In this document: positions 12,347 through 23,677 of the stretch, one piece after another
How the letters are laid out: every line of letters starts with the position of its first letter
How positions within the stretch are numbered: position 1 is the first letter of the stretch
Position numbers and translations under genes: made by a program
Assembly: GCA_910574455.1 (NCBI GenBank)
Contig: CAJSYZ010000001.1
Location: 5,235,518-5,299,517 of the forward strand
From: Trichaptum fuscoviolaceum
Lineage: Eukaryota; Basidiomycota; Agaricomycetes; Hymenochaetales; Trichaptaceae
DNA: 64,000 nt
Direction of reading: 5' to 3'
The notes under the pieces: generated by a model
Seen by the model: the letters and a program-made list of their open reading frames with translations, nothing else
Told to the model about the DNA's origin: nothing
Databases searched by the model: none

Positions 12347-13577
12347 ATCAGTCAGGAGGATGTTAGTGAAAACACTAGGTATGTATTCGATACGAAGCTA
12401 GGTTAGTTATGGGTGTAAAATGGAAGACGGAGAACGCGCCTGTTCTATCTCTGATTGCCGTAGCAGTACTGACTGTCTTGAGTTGAAATAGACAAGTTGG
12501 TTTGTGAGAAACGAAGTATAGGAGGGCGAGAAACGTTTCATCAGAAGCTCAGCCTTTATATAAAGGAGCTGCATGCTCAACCATCAAAGACGTCAAATGT
12601 TTTGAATAAAGCCATATTTTCACAACCCAGAGCGGGGTATGGTCACGGTGGTCAAACTTGAAAGACATCCAATGCCCCCGCCCTTTACTAGAGATTGCAG
12701 CTTGATTTTGAGCGATAACCATCGGTTGTCAGAGCTTTATTGATCTAAGGAATTCGACAATGGTGGTAGTGGTTGGACTCGAAGGGCGCCTAGCCTTAGA
12801 ATTTTCAATTGGTAGGCTTCGAACTTTGAAAACGTGAGAAACTTAAACCCGCCGACGGACCAAAACTCTAAAGTCTTCGATACCGTACCTTACATCAGGG
12901 AAACTTCCTTTTGCTTACGGCGACTGGCGCGTCCTGGCGCGCCCTGAAGCTTTCTTAAATGGGTCGAAGCGCTGCCACGCTTGCCTGAAGGGTTGTCTGG
13001 CTGCCTGATGGCCTTAAAACACGGCGTTTCAGGATAAAATCAGTGCAAAAGGAGGGGAATTGTACATCAGGCGGCAAGCCAGGATTAAGTGAGGTTTAAG
13101 CACCGGCATGCCAGTGGGCAGTTCAAGTGCAATGGTAAGTGCAACATAAGTGCATCAGTTTCGAAACGGAAGTTCTCCAAATTGGATGTCATCACTCAAC
13201 TTTGATGCTGTGTATCATTGCACTTACCAACTTGAATACATATTATATCTGATAAACACATGCCAGCAATATGATATTTCTAATCTTTCATAGTAAAGTA
13301 AAATGTTTGTTCTGGTGGAAGCGAGAAAACAATTTGCACTTGAAGGAGCACCGCTACTACTACTACTAGAGTAGTACTAGCCTGAGTCATGCCTGTGTCG
13401 ATTTAAGTTGTTGTGGAAATTTTGAAAAGTCAAGCCCTGAATCATAGAGAGAGACTGGAAGATGGTAGACTACTTGTAAGTGAATAAACAGTGCTGAGGC
13501 AGGAAGTTATACATACCCTAGCATTTTTTGAACGAACCTCACACCTCTCATAACAACCGACGCTGCCACTAGTAGCG
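12347..13577. other. Upstream flank of the F-box pseudogene; paralogous to 58733-59280
   Basis: The first 540 bp upstream of the pseudogene resemble the upstream region of the 58.7-kb F-box gene: both contain a CTGTTCT..CTCTGATTGCCGTAGCA-like block and end with GCCGAC.GACCAAAACTC near 12860 and 59255. A palindromic TATA box, TTTATATAAA, lies near 12555, about 210 bp before the old ATG. At 12888-12925 sits CTTACATCAGGGAAA..CTTTTGCTTACGGC, an inverted near-copy of the 34 bp just upstream of the first U6 gene (47470-47503). A TACTACTAGAGTAGTA word lies near 13353. No gene is seen after 12600. Confidence 0.5.
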
Positions 13578-13862
13578 TCAGAATTCTCCGAGTCTATCGT
13601 ATACTGTAGGAAACAAAGGGTCAGCTTTCATTCTGTACTGAGATAGTAAACGGCTTGAATCACCTTTGTCAATCGCGTCCTCTTCGTCCAACTCGCGCCT
13701 TCCTCCGACTCGGACTCCGCAATTAGACATAAATGCTGCTATGAAGCGCAGGATAAAGGTTATAATGTTGAGTAGCATGACAGTTAATGATCGCGCGAGC
13801 ATAGGATATTTAGCAAAGAGATATTTTGTCCTCCTTTTATAACTTGAAGCTGTTTGAACCAT
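13578..13862 (-). CDS. Small hypothetical protein with one membrane segment
   Basis: A 94-codon frame from ATG 13862. Residues about 23-45 (SLTVMLLNIITFILRFIAAF) form a plausible membrane helix, preceded by basic residues and followed by an acidic loop (ELDEEDAID). No family recognised. It could be one exon of a larger lost gene. Confidence 0.25.
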   Translation of the reverse strand: MVQTASSYKRRTKYLFAKYPMLARSLTVMLLNIITFILRFIAAFMSNCGVRVGGRRELDEEDAIDKGDSSRLLSQYRMKADPLFPTVYDRLGEF

Positions 13863-13982
13863 TCTTCTGGATTATTCGAAAGAGCGCTCACCGCCCACCG
13901 CCTGCGAGTCCGAGTCACACTGCGCAGCGCTCTGATTCTGATGGAAGAGAATAAATCCGCTTTAGTACGAAATCAAGTAAAG

Positions 13983-14348
13983 TTCATCTTGAAGTCGTCT
14001 TCTTGATTTCATTACTCTGAAGAAGCATTGGGAGACTTTGTTATATCTGATTTCCGAAGTTGATCCGGAAAAAAGAACTCACAAAATTTTAAGAGATCGA
14101 GTCACAGTCATCTTGAAGCTGTCTTCATTTCTCTGAAGAAGCATTGTGAAGACTTTGTGATATTTGATTTCCGAGGAGACGGAAAAAAGGAACTCACGAA
14201 ATTTTAAGAGATCGAGTCACAGTCATTTTGAAGCTGTCTTCATTTCTCTGAAGAAACATTTAAAAACTTCGTGATACCTGATTTCCAAGGACTCGGAATC
14301 GGTAACGGAAAGAAGGAACTCACGAAATTTCAAGAGATCGAGACACAT
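13983..14348. repeat. Three tandem copies of a ~120-bp unit
   Basis: Units begin near 13983, 14105 and 14222. Each carries TCATCTTGAAGCTGTCTTC, TCTCTGAAGAAGCATT, GACTTTGTGATAT, GATTTCCGA, GGAAAAAA.GAACTCACGAAATTTTAAGAGATCGAG in that order. Copies 2 and 3 are the closest; copy 3 carries a short insert (GGACTCGGAATCGGTAAC). The units contain the words CTTGAAG and GATCGAGTCAC that recur downstream. No coding capacity seen. Confidence 0.85.
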
Positions 14349-15533
14349 TCAAACTGTTTCAAGCCCACTCAGGCTAGCACTCCTCCTCGTCCACCACACT
14401 TTCTATCTTCGCCTCTTGGGTCCGAGTCTGCGGCTGTCCGCCTTAAAGCATGCCTTCTTTTGAGTGACCGGGGAACCGCGGAGGGGGGTGGTGCGACAAC
14501 TTTCCAATCGCCTACTAAACACTGAGTCTTTCAACGTTCAAGCTCAGGTAATTTCGTTCCTCGTCTGGGCCTGTAATTCCGAGCGATAGCGAGGTTGTGT
14601 AGTTCGCCCACGTCGCCGTAGGTTTCTTGGGCTTCCTCGAGGAAAACGGTGGAGGAAGTACAAGTTCAACAATACAGCCTGAGGTGGGTGTAAAAAGCGG
14701 TGACTCAACTTGAAGTGACACTGGCAGTCACAGGATACCTTCCTATGATTTTGGCTGTGCGCTCACTGGCACTGCCAGTGGCACCAAGGCTGCCACTGCC
14801 AGTGCAGTGGCAGCAGGCTGAGCTAAAATCTATGCTCTTGTTCACTTTTTCCTGCCTCATTTTCTCGATATTATCTCAAAAACTTATATGATATCCATAC
14901 TTCTATCACTATGCAGTTCTTGAGACCTCAAATGTGATGGTAAAGTGCTTTAACACCCTTCTGTCCTTCATGAGGGGTAACATGTGACAAATTAAGTAGT
15001 CACTGGCAGGCTGTAGCTTCAACAAGTTCGAAAACGAAGCTGCTCAGGCTGACGTTTGTCAGTGCCAGGACCAGCAGAGATGATGTCGCGTGCACTGAAA
15101 TAGTATGTAGTACGAAGCCTATCATCATGATGGTACATATGAGTTGTGGTTCCTTGGATTGCATTCATATTTACTCACCTTTTCTATCCACTCTATTTCA
15201 TGTTTCTCCGAGTCTTCAGGAGGTCCTTCAAGTTCTTTCTTCGCCGTTCCCCATCCTTCAAGTTGTACAGACCTCGTACATATCTATCCCTATTTCCTTT
15301 ATGCCGTAAACCATCTTCATGCTGCCTCTTCGTGCATCGTCTACAATATATATATCTCACAGTATTTGCAGAAATGTATCTTATGATAAACCCACTACTA
15401 TAGCAGTATTACTCGAACATGGTGGTAGTTCGGTACCGGAGTCTGAGGAGGGTCAGAGTCCACTGCCACTGGCAGTGGCAGCCTGAGCTTCAACTTGAAC
15501 GATGGCAATGCATCATGATCCGACTTGGAGGCT
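14349..15533. repeat. Word-rich intergenic region
   Basis: No gene supported; short frames at 14515-14721 (-) and 15127-15403 (+) have no features. The sequence is rich in quasi-palindromic words: CACTGCCAGTG near 14770 and 14797, CACTGGCAGTG at 15467-15477, TTCAACTTGAA at 15489-15499, and repeated CAGGCTG and CAAGTTCAAG. Confidence 0.6.
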
Positions 15534-18500
15534 GAGTCGTATGACTCCGCAACTTGAACTTTCCGTGTCCCCTTCAAGTTTAACTTCCAACGTTGTTACA
15601 CATACAATGATTCAAGACCATGATTATACAGCCTGAAGTTCAAGTGGCTTCATCTTGAAGTAATAAGCAATAATTCCCCATAAACTTCAAATCAGGGCCC
15701 ATCCGCCGAGGGAAGACGATCCTCCAACTGTCCGAGTCCAAGTCGCGAATCATGTCACTAGAACAAGTACAAGTTCAAGTTATCACTGGCTACTAGCTAG
15801 CAGTATACTTCAAGTTCACGGATGGAAACCACACTTGCAATATCATTCCCATTTCCTCAAGTCATACATGTACTACCACATAAAGCGCACGCCAAAGGCC
15901 ATCAAACACAGAGCAGGAAACAAACGTACGAATACGCAACACCATCGCATGAGAATAAGAAAAGAGCTCCACTAATTACTACTATAGGAGTTGAGAGGAG
16001 CATCGTTATACTTCATTGTCCGGAAGTGCATTCATGCCTAGCTTGAATTCACTTTCAGCTAGAGAAAAAGAGGTCTCAAGCTCTTCCACCGTTTGCCATA
16101 GAGCGACACCATAAGTATAACCGTCGAGTACACTCTGATTATCCCTACCCCTCGCTTCGATGAGTCCGCAAGCTAAAATGGTACCAACTGCACGTCTGTG
16201 CCGATCAATGATTATGGCACCCGAATCCCCCGGTTCTGCGAACAAAGCATTGTTCCTATGCCCGATATTCCCTAAACCAACCGAACCCGGTGGGATCTGT
16301 AAAGCAATATGCGTAGTTTGCTCAACGTGCCCAGGGGAAACCTGCATAGATCTGAGAACGGCAGCAACGTTGTTGACCTCGCCTAACGTATGGCCAGTTT
16401 TTCCAGCCCCATTTGTACACAGTTCGCTTAAACCCCACAGCGACGAGATTGTCGATGAAAGTCCATCCATAATCATAATCTGCGTCCAATCGGTGCTCCT
16501 GGACCCGGGGGAATATATTTTCTTCCGGAACATATCCCGCAATTCGGATTGGACTAAAGAAGTCCCTCCCTTTCCAGCCAAGCCTAGACAAGATTGCTTC
16601 TCGTGGTACAGACTGAGCTGCCGACGATGGAGGAAGCCTATTAATGTCGATGACGTTATAGAAATTGTTCCAACTGAGACCTTCACCATCAGTAGAGGAA
16701 AATTCAAATTCGTTGGGGAGGCATTGGTCGTCCACCTCGATCAAGCACCAATCCGTAAGGTAGGGTGTCTTGGAGATAGTCAAGTTACCCATTCTTCGAG
16801 GGGGAGCATTGGCCACTTTCCCAATACGATTATTAATCCACAAACATGGCGATGACGTCTTATCAAGCCAAGATTGCTCAATGAATTGACACTTGTTTAC
16901 GATATCCGCGAAAGCTTGTTGTTCAGCAGACGGCGGAAGATCAGGTGCCAGTGGCTGAGTAAACGCTGCCGCTTCTAACTCATCGTGAAGCGCGCCAATC
17001 ATTGGCACATGGGCGGCTAGAGCCTCGCGAGAGAAGAGATAAATTGGGCAATTGTCATTTGGGTCGCGCAGCTTATTTGTTGTATCTGCGTATGGATCGT
17101 AGTCTCCGAATTTCGAAGGAACGTTGCCATGGCGAGTACCGAGGATGAACACCTTGAACGTCATGTTATCGAGCTTTTGTAGGATAAAGAGCGACCCCGT
17201 TGAGAAGCCACCCTCCAGATTGCCAAGGCAAGTTCCTGTGACCATGGAGAAAGACGGTGTCATACGACTGATTGGCTTGTTGGCAGCTGCCACTGGCCTG
17301 CTTGGGAAATCCATCATGCGATCCCACAGGCGGAAATAATTATCGGCTCCCGCAGGTGCGGTGAACAGTATCTCTGTTGGGTAGGCGTAGGGTTCTGCCC
17401 CGTGAGCGCTAGCGACAAGGGGCCTGGTGCTGTTACCGTCATTATGCTCAGTGACATCCCCCGCACCTCCATTGTTCGTCGGAGCAGTGCGACGATCGGA
17501 ACGTCTGGGAAGGTTGGTGAGTTCCGGATGAAAACTGAAGCCAGTGTGAACGGGAGCGGTATTGCCAACGCCAGTCTCAGCATGACCGCTAGCCAGAGTA
17601 TTTGAGTCGCCGGTGCCAGTGCGCACAACAGGTGGAACACTGACAGAAGCTTTGCCCTGGCCTGAGGCGCTAATGATTTTTCGCTCCCTGAGCTCGACCT
17701 CAACGTCGAAGATGCGCATTTCAAAGAGGAACTCTTTAACGCGTTCCGCGATGCGGCACACATCTTCAGTGCGAAGTGACGGGTCGTTGACTCCGATCAA
17801 AACAAAAACAGGGCACACCCGACTATCTTCGTAGGCAACACGGTTGGCTTCCAGACTGTTCCACCGCAAATTCTCGGAATCGAGATACTTCATGATCTTC
17901 TTGAGCAGTTGCGGCCATACATTGGCAATCCGGTGATTTCCAACAATGCCCACATATTTACGTTTTTTGGTCGCCGTCCAATTGGGACCGGTTCGCCCGA
18001 GCAGGCGCGGTTTGCCAGGGAAGCCAAGGTAGTAACCTTTCTGCTCCTCTTCTGACACATGTGTTCGTCGTGGGAGATAAGCGTTAGGATTTTGCGCGAG
18101 AATCGTATTCACAACCGCTGAAGACAGGACGGACTTGGTTTGCTGTGACTTCAAGTCTGGTTGAAGGGATGCGAGAGGAATTGATAGTAGGAGGCTTCCC
18201 CCCTCCGAGTCTAAGGAACTCGTGACGGTGAATGACCCACGGGCAGGGCCACCGGCAATGATAAATCGTTCCCCCGAACCTTGTCCTTGCACAGGTTCGT
18301 CATCAGTAATCGCAGTTTCTGGGGCCTGTGAAACTGGTAACGGGTTAAGTACCAATCAGTTTCGCCAGTGTCAGTGAAGGGAAGGAAGGACTCACTTTCA
18401 GTCGGCATTGATGAAGAATGTCCTCCTGCAGCTTCTTCAACGTTAACCCCTAGGGCCTGCAAAACTAGAGATGGGTGATGCAGTAATCAGTATTGCCAGT

Positions 18501-18664
18501 GTCAGTGAAGGAAGGCATAGGACGCACATTGCGCACTGAAAGGTGGCGTTGTATCTCCCAGTACATCTTCGTCTTGTACTATTGGGGTAGTCAGCAATCA
18601 GTATTGCCTGTGACAGAGATGGAGAACGCAGAACTCACATCCGCGTCGGTCATTGTTTGCTCTA
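15534..18664. repeat. Left copy of a 3.1-kb tandem duplication
   Basis: Matches 19876-23005 with only a handful of substitutions and one indel (an extra T at about 16398-16402), so identity exceeds 99%. The shared segment starts at GAGTCGTATGACTCCGC and ends at GCTCTA, just upstream of the gene's first exon. The 1.2 kb between the copies is unrelated spacer. Confidence 0.95.
16006..18653 (-). pseudogene. Trypsin-fold (GDSG) protein, frameshifted left copy
   Basis: Same exon layout as the intact right copy: small exons 18639-18653, 18528-18578, 18396-18464, then the main exon from 18333. The frame is lost at 16398-16402, where a run of five T replaces four. The product then reads NWPYVRRG and stops at 16322, right after the YKWGWK segment. 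The rest (GDSGAIIID and downstream) continues out of frame to 16006, so the predicted product lacks the putative catalytic serine. Other differences from the right copy are single substitutions (for example Met/Thr and Leu/Pro), which suggests the duplication is young and the break younger, or that the extra T is a base-calling error. Confidence 0.8.
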
Positions 18665-19875
18665 TTGCCATAGTATTGACGTGGCAATCCCGGAGAACGT
18701 AAGGCAAGTGCCATAGTAGAGATAATGTGTGTGGAAGGTAGAGGGTAGATGATCTGGGCAGTGGTCAAAAGAGATAGAGGGCACGGGGCTGTCTCTTCAA
18801 GTTATAAGTACCCTCAGGCTTCTCCAGTTTCCATCATTCACACGCCACTGGCACTGGCACTGGCCCGAGTCACTCAGGCTGCACTGCCTGAGGTTGAAGT
18901 CGTATCTGCCAGTGATCTCCGAGGAGACGGAAAGCACGGTGTCCGTAATGGGCTGGCCTGACCTGACCTGAAGTCAAGGCTAATTTTGGTTCTAGCCTCA
19001 TGAGCACTGCCAGTGGCAGCCTGAGGTTAGTACTAGCGTTTTTTTATGTCCTTTCCGCAGAGAGCGCCGGTTTGCGTAGTATCGCATAGTATCGCAATCT
19101 TCAGCTGGTTACGAGACTATTTTGGTTCGATCCCGACCTGCCAGTGACCCGGTCGGAGATCTGCCTAAGATACCTGACTTCAGCCTTGACCCACTCTGAC
19201 CCATAGGTCAAGGTCAACATAGGTCGGGTTACAGGTCGACCTGGGCCGACTCTGTTCTGACCAAAAACCCTAAGTCTGACAGCTCGCCGAAAAGGTCCTT
19301 GCTCCAGAGTGAATTGGGCTACCAAGGGGGTGACACCACTGAGGAAGGCGCAGCCTCTGACGAGGAGGGCCTCCGCTGCACGTTACACAGATTTTTCATA
19401 GCAGGCGCGACCTCTTTTCCGGTGGCACGGCATTGGCTTCGCAATAATTCGGGTAACATTCTTGTCCGACGCAAGCAAGCAATTGGCAGCAGGAAATCTC
19501 AAGTAGCAGCGGATTATAAGCGGGCGCAACCACTTTAAGTTCGAAGATGATTCAAGAAGTTAAGACTCGGAGACGCGACACCGTGCCAGTGACTTCAAGT
19601 TCAAGAAGTTGAAGTTGAAGTTGTCACTCAGGCTGGCACTGCCAGCCTGCCAGTGAGTGCCAGTGGCGGCGGCGGCGGGCCGCCGGCCGGGGTGCTGGCA
19701 CTGCAACTTGAATGCCGCCAGCCTGAGTGCATACTAGTAGTAGCAGTAGCAAGCCCTTGACCTACGGGTCAGGTCAGCGGTCGACTGGGTCAATGTGCGT
19801 CTGACCTCAGGTTGACTGTTTGAGGATAATAATCGAGTCACATTCAATCTCTTTCAAGCTACTGGCAATGCATCC
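18665..19875. repeat. Spacer between tandem copies, word-rich
   Basis: Rich in CACTGGCA, CAGCCTGAG and TTCAAGTT words. Two patches (18955-19260 and 19745-19830) are also rich in GACCT/AGGTC and GGTCA/TGACC words. A GC-rich GGCGGCGGCGG/CCGCCGGCC block lies at 19664-19695. No gene supported; the 79-codon frame at 19299-19538 has no recognisable features. Confidence 0.6.
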
Positions 19876-20347
19876 GAGTCGTATGACTCCGCAACTTGAA
19901 CTTTCCGTGTCCCCTTCAAGTTTAACTTCCAACGTTGTTACGCATACAATGATTCAAGACCATGATTATACAGCCTGAAGTTCAAGTGGCTTCATCTTGA
20001 AGTAATAAGCAATAATTCCCCATAAACTTCAAATCAGGGCCCATCCGCCGAGGGAAGACGATCCTCCAACTGTCCGAGTCCAAGTCGCGAATCATGTCAC
20101 TAGAACAAGTACAAGTTCAAGTTATCACTGGCTACTAGCTAGCAGTATACTTCAAGTTCACGGATGGAAACCACACTTGCAATATCATTCCCATTTCCTC
20201 AAGTCATACATGTACTACCACATAAAGCGCACGCCAAAGGCCATCAAACACAGAGCAGGAAACAAACGTACGAATACGCAACACCATCGCATGAGAATAA
20301 GAAAAGAGCTCCACTAATTACTACTATAGGAGTTGAGAGGAGCATCG

Positions 20348-22994
20348 TTATACTTCATTGTCCGGAAGTGCATTCATGCCTAGCTTGAATTCACTTTCAG
20401 CTAGAGAAAAAGAGGTCTCAAGCTCTTCCACCGTTTGCCATAGAGCGACACCATAAGTATAACCGTCGAGTACACTCTGATTATCCCTACCCCTCGCTTC
20501 GATGAGTCCGCAAGCTAAAATGGTACCAACTGCACGTCTGTGCCGATCAATGATTATGGCACCCGAATCCCCCGGTTCTGCGAACAAAGCATTGTTCCTA
20601 TGCCCGATATTCCCTAAACCAACCGAACCCGGTGGGATCTGTAAAGCAATATGCGTAGTTTGCTCAACGTGCCCAGGGGAAACCTGCATAGATCTGAGAA
20701 CGGCAGCAACGTTGTTGACCTCGCCTAACGTATGGCCAGTTTTCCAGCCCCATTTGTACACAGTTCGCTTAAACCCCACAGCGACGAGATTGTCGATGAA
20801 AGTCCATCCATAATCATAATCTGCGTCCAATCGGTGCTCCTGGACCCGGGGGAATATATTTTCTTCCGGAACATATCCCGCAATTCGGATTGGACTAAAG
20901 AAGTCCCTCCCTTTCCAGCCAAGCCTAGACAAGAGTGCTTCTCGTGGTACAGACTGAGCTGCTGACGATGGAGGAAGCCTATTAATGTCGATGACGTTAT
21001 AGAAATTGTTCCAACTGAGACCTTCACCATCAGTAGAGGAAAATTCAAATTCGTTGGGGAGGCATTGGTCGTCCACCTCGATCAAGCACCAATCCGTAAG
21101 GTAGGGTGTCTTGGAGATAGTCAAGTTACCCATTCTTCGAGGGGGAGCATTGGCCACTTTCCCAATACGATTATTAATCCACAAACATGGCGATGACGTC
21201 TTATCAAGCCAAGATTGCTCAATGAATTGACACTTGTTTACGATATCCGCGAAAGCTTGTTGTTCAGCAGACGGCGGAAGATCAGGTGCCAGTGGCTGAG
21301 TAAACGCTGCCGCTTCTAACTCATCGTGAAGCGCGCCAATCATTGGCACATGGGCGGCTAGAGCCTCGCGAGAGAAGAGATAAATTGGGCAATTGTCATT
21401 TGGGTCGCGCGGCTTATTTGTTGTATCTGCGTATGGATCGTAGTCTCCGAATTTCGAAGGAACGTTGCCATGGCGAGTACCGAGGATGAACACCTTGAAC
21501 GTCGTGTTATCGAGCTTTTGTAGGATAAAGAGCGACCCCGTTGAGAAGCCACCCTCCAGATTGCCAAGGCAAGTTCCTGTGACCATGGAGAAAGACGGTG
21601 TCATACGACTGATTGGCTTGTTGGCAGCTGCCACTGGCCTGCTTGGGAAATCCATCATGCGATCCCACAGGCGGAAATAATTATCGGCTCCCGCAGGTGC
21701 GGTGAACAGTATCTCTGTTGGGTAGGCGTAGGGTTCTGCCCCGTGAGCGCTAGCGACAAGGGGCCTGGTGCTGTTACCGTCATTATGCTCAGTGACATCC
21801 CCCGCACCTCCATTGTTCGTCGGAGCAGTGCGACGATCGGAACGTCTGGGAAGGTTGGTGAGTTCCGGATGAAAACTGAAGCCAGTGTGAACGGGAGCGG
21901 TATTGCCAACGCCAGTCTCAGCATGACCGCTAGCCAGAGTATTTGAGTCGCCGGTGCCAGTGCGCACAACAGGTGGAACACTGACAGAAGCTTTGCCCTG
22001 GCCTGAGGCGCTAATGATTTTTCGCTCCCTGAGCTCGACCTCAACGTCGAAGATGCGCATTTCAAAGAGGAACTCTTTAACGCGTTCCGCGATGCGGCAC
22101 ACATCTTCAGTGCGAAGTGACGGGTCGTTGACTCCGATCAAAACAAAAACAGGGCACACCCGACTATCTTCGTAGGCAACACGGTTGGCTTCCAGACTGT
22201 TCCACCGCAAATTCTCGGAATCGAGATACTTCATGATCTTCTTGAGCAGTTGCGGCCATACATTGGCAATCCGGTGATTTCCAACAATGCCCACATATTT
22301 ACGTTTTTTGGTCGCCGTCCAATTGGGACCGGTTCGCCCGAGCAGGCGCGGTTTGCCAGGGAAGCCAAGGTAGTAACCTTTCTGCTCCTCTTCTGACACA
22401 TGTGTTCGTCGTGGGAGATAAGCGTTAGGATTTTGCGCGAGAATCGTATTCACAACCGCTGAAGACAGGACGGACTTGGTTTGCTGTGACTTCAAGTCTG
22501 GTTGAAGGGATGCGAGAGGAATTGATAGTAGGAGGCTTCCCCCCTCCGAGTCTAAGGAACTCGTGACGGTGAATGACCCACGGGCAGGGCCACCGGCAAT
22601 GATAAATCGTTCCCCCGAACCTTGTCCTTGCACAGGTTCGTCATCAGTAATCGCAGTTTCTGGGGCCTGTGAAACTGGTAACGGGTTAAGTACCAATCAG
22701 TTTCGCCAGTGTCAGTGAAGGGAAGGAAGGACTCACTTTCAGTCGGCATTGATGAAGAATGTCCTCCTGCAGCTTCTTCAACGTTAACCCCTAGGGCCTG
22801 CAAAACTAGAGATGGGTGATGCAGTAATCAGTATTGCCAGTGTCAGTGAAGGAAGGCATAGGACGCACATTGCGCACTGAAAGGTGGCGTTGTATCTCCC
22901 AGTACATCTTCGTCTTGTACTATTGGGGTAGTCAGCAATCAGTATTGCCTGTGACAGAGATGGAGAACGCAGAACTCACATCCGCGTCGGTCAT
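20348..22994 (-). CDS. Large protein ending in a trypsin-like GDSG domain
   Basis: Main exon 20348-22674 encodes about 775 residues with no stop. The C-terminal third carries VYKWGWKTGHTLGEV, resembling the glycine-rich turn before the active serine in PA-clan peptidases, then AEPGDSGAIIID with the catalytic-type serine and AVGTILAC. His and Asp partners are not obvious, so activity is uncertain. The centre has a conserved block (ANVWPQLLKKIMKYL, VCPVFVLIGVNDPSL) I do not recognise. Upstream small exons (22737-22805, 22869-22919, 22980-22994) are separated by introns of 60-63 bp. Exons 2 and 3 and the main exon all join in phase 1, but the only nearby ATG exon (MTDAD) ends in phase 0, so the true start is unresolved. 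No signal peptide seen. Confidence 0.65.
22675..22979 (-). repeat. Three mutually similar introns in one gene
   Basis: Introns 22675-22736, 22806-22868 and 22920-22979 (minus strand) align with one another: each starts GTGAGT or GTGCGT followed by TCT/TCCT, has CTTC in the middle, then CACTGGCAATACTGATT (or GGCGAAACTGATT), and ends after a T/A/C stretch in AG. Exons between them are 69 and 51 bp, both multiples of three. The left tandem copy has the same set at 18334-18638. Confidence 0.75.
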
Positions 22995-23005
22995 TGTTTG
23001 CTCTA

Positions 23006-23677
23006 CTAGTAGTATTCCTTGGATGTGGCCCTGGCAAGCCTGGAGGTTGGGGGGCGGTGGATGTCATAGTGGTAGTACTGGTAGTAGTTGCTGGTTACTA
23101 GTAAGTAGTAGAAGTGAAAACAAGAGACTACTACTAAATAAATAGTAGTACTAGTAGTACGTCACTGCCAGCAGAGCCTGAGGGTTCAAGTTCCGAGGCC
23201 AGTGAGTGCCAGTCTTTTATACAACTTCAATCATCATTCACACGCCGGTGCGGCGCCACCGTGACTCCGAGTCCGACTCCGAGTCGGACAGGCTCGGAGT
23301 CACTGCCAGTGCCAGTGGTGCCACCGTGACTGCCAGTGGCACTGGCACTCAGGTGGCACCATGCACTCACTGGCACCTGAGGCTGAGGCTGCCACTGAAG
23401 GAGCCTTAACCTGAGGTGGCTGAGAAGTAACTTGAATTCAAATTCAATGATAATGTGGAGTACAAATCATGAGGCTACTACTACTACTAGTAACTTCAAC
23501 TTGAAGTTGAAGCAAACTTTGAACGCAACACGCCATTCAAGAAAATGACAAACATCATACTAGTAGTAGTTGACCAGGAAGATAAAGATCAAGCAGCTCG
23601 TTGCATCCAAACCCTTCAAGTTGTCCTGTCACGGTACTCGTACACGGATACCTCCAAATCCGCCATTGCCAGTGGCT
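23006..23677. repeat. Dense word cluster
   Basis: No gene supported. Exact 11-bp quasi-palindromes: GACTCCGAGTC at 23263-23273 and again at 23275-23285, CACTGCCAGTG at 23301-23311, TACTACTAGTA at 23482-23492 and TTCAACTTGAA at 23495-23505. ACTAGTAGT runs occur near 23005, 23085, 23145 and 23560. Confidence 0.85.

Larger units (their letters stand above)
19876..23005. repeat. Right copy of the 3.1-kb tandem duplication
   Basis: Counterpart of 15534-18664 (offset 4342, then 4341 after the extra T in the left copy). Its outer junction at 23005 continues into a CTACTAGTAGTA word, whereas the left copy continues into unrelated sequence. Confidence 0.95.

Noticed and set aside
13100..13240. Inverted GTAAGTGCAA/TTGCACTTAC pair as a possible MITE
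   Set aside because: Pairing is short and interrupted, and no ends or target duplication could be defined.
15822..16046. Identical plus-strand frames at 15822-16046 and 20164-20388
   Set aside because: They repeat only because the 3.1-kb segment is duplicated, and they have no domain or promoter.
19090..19145. tRNA-like sequence (CTTCAGCTGGTTACGAG followed by GGTTCGATCCC)
   Set aside because: The A-box and T-loop look right, but the T-stem does not pair and no acceptor stem can be formed. At most a tRNA-derived fragment.
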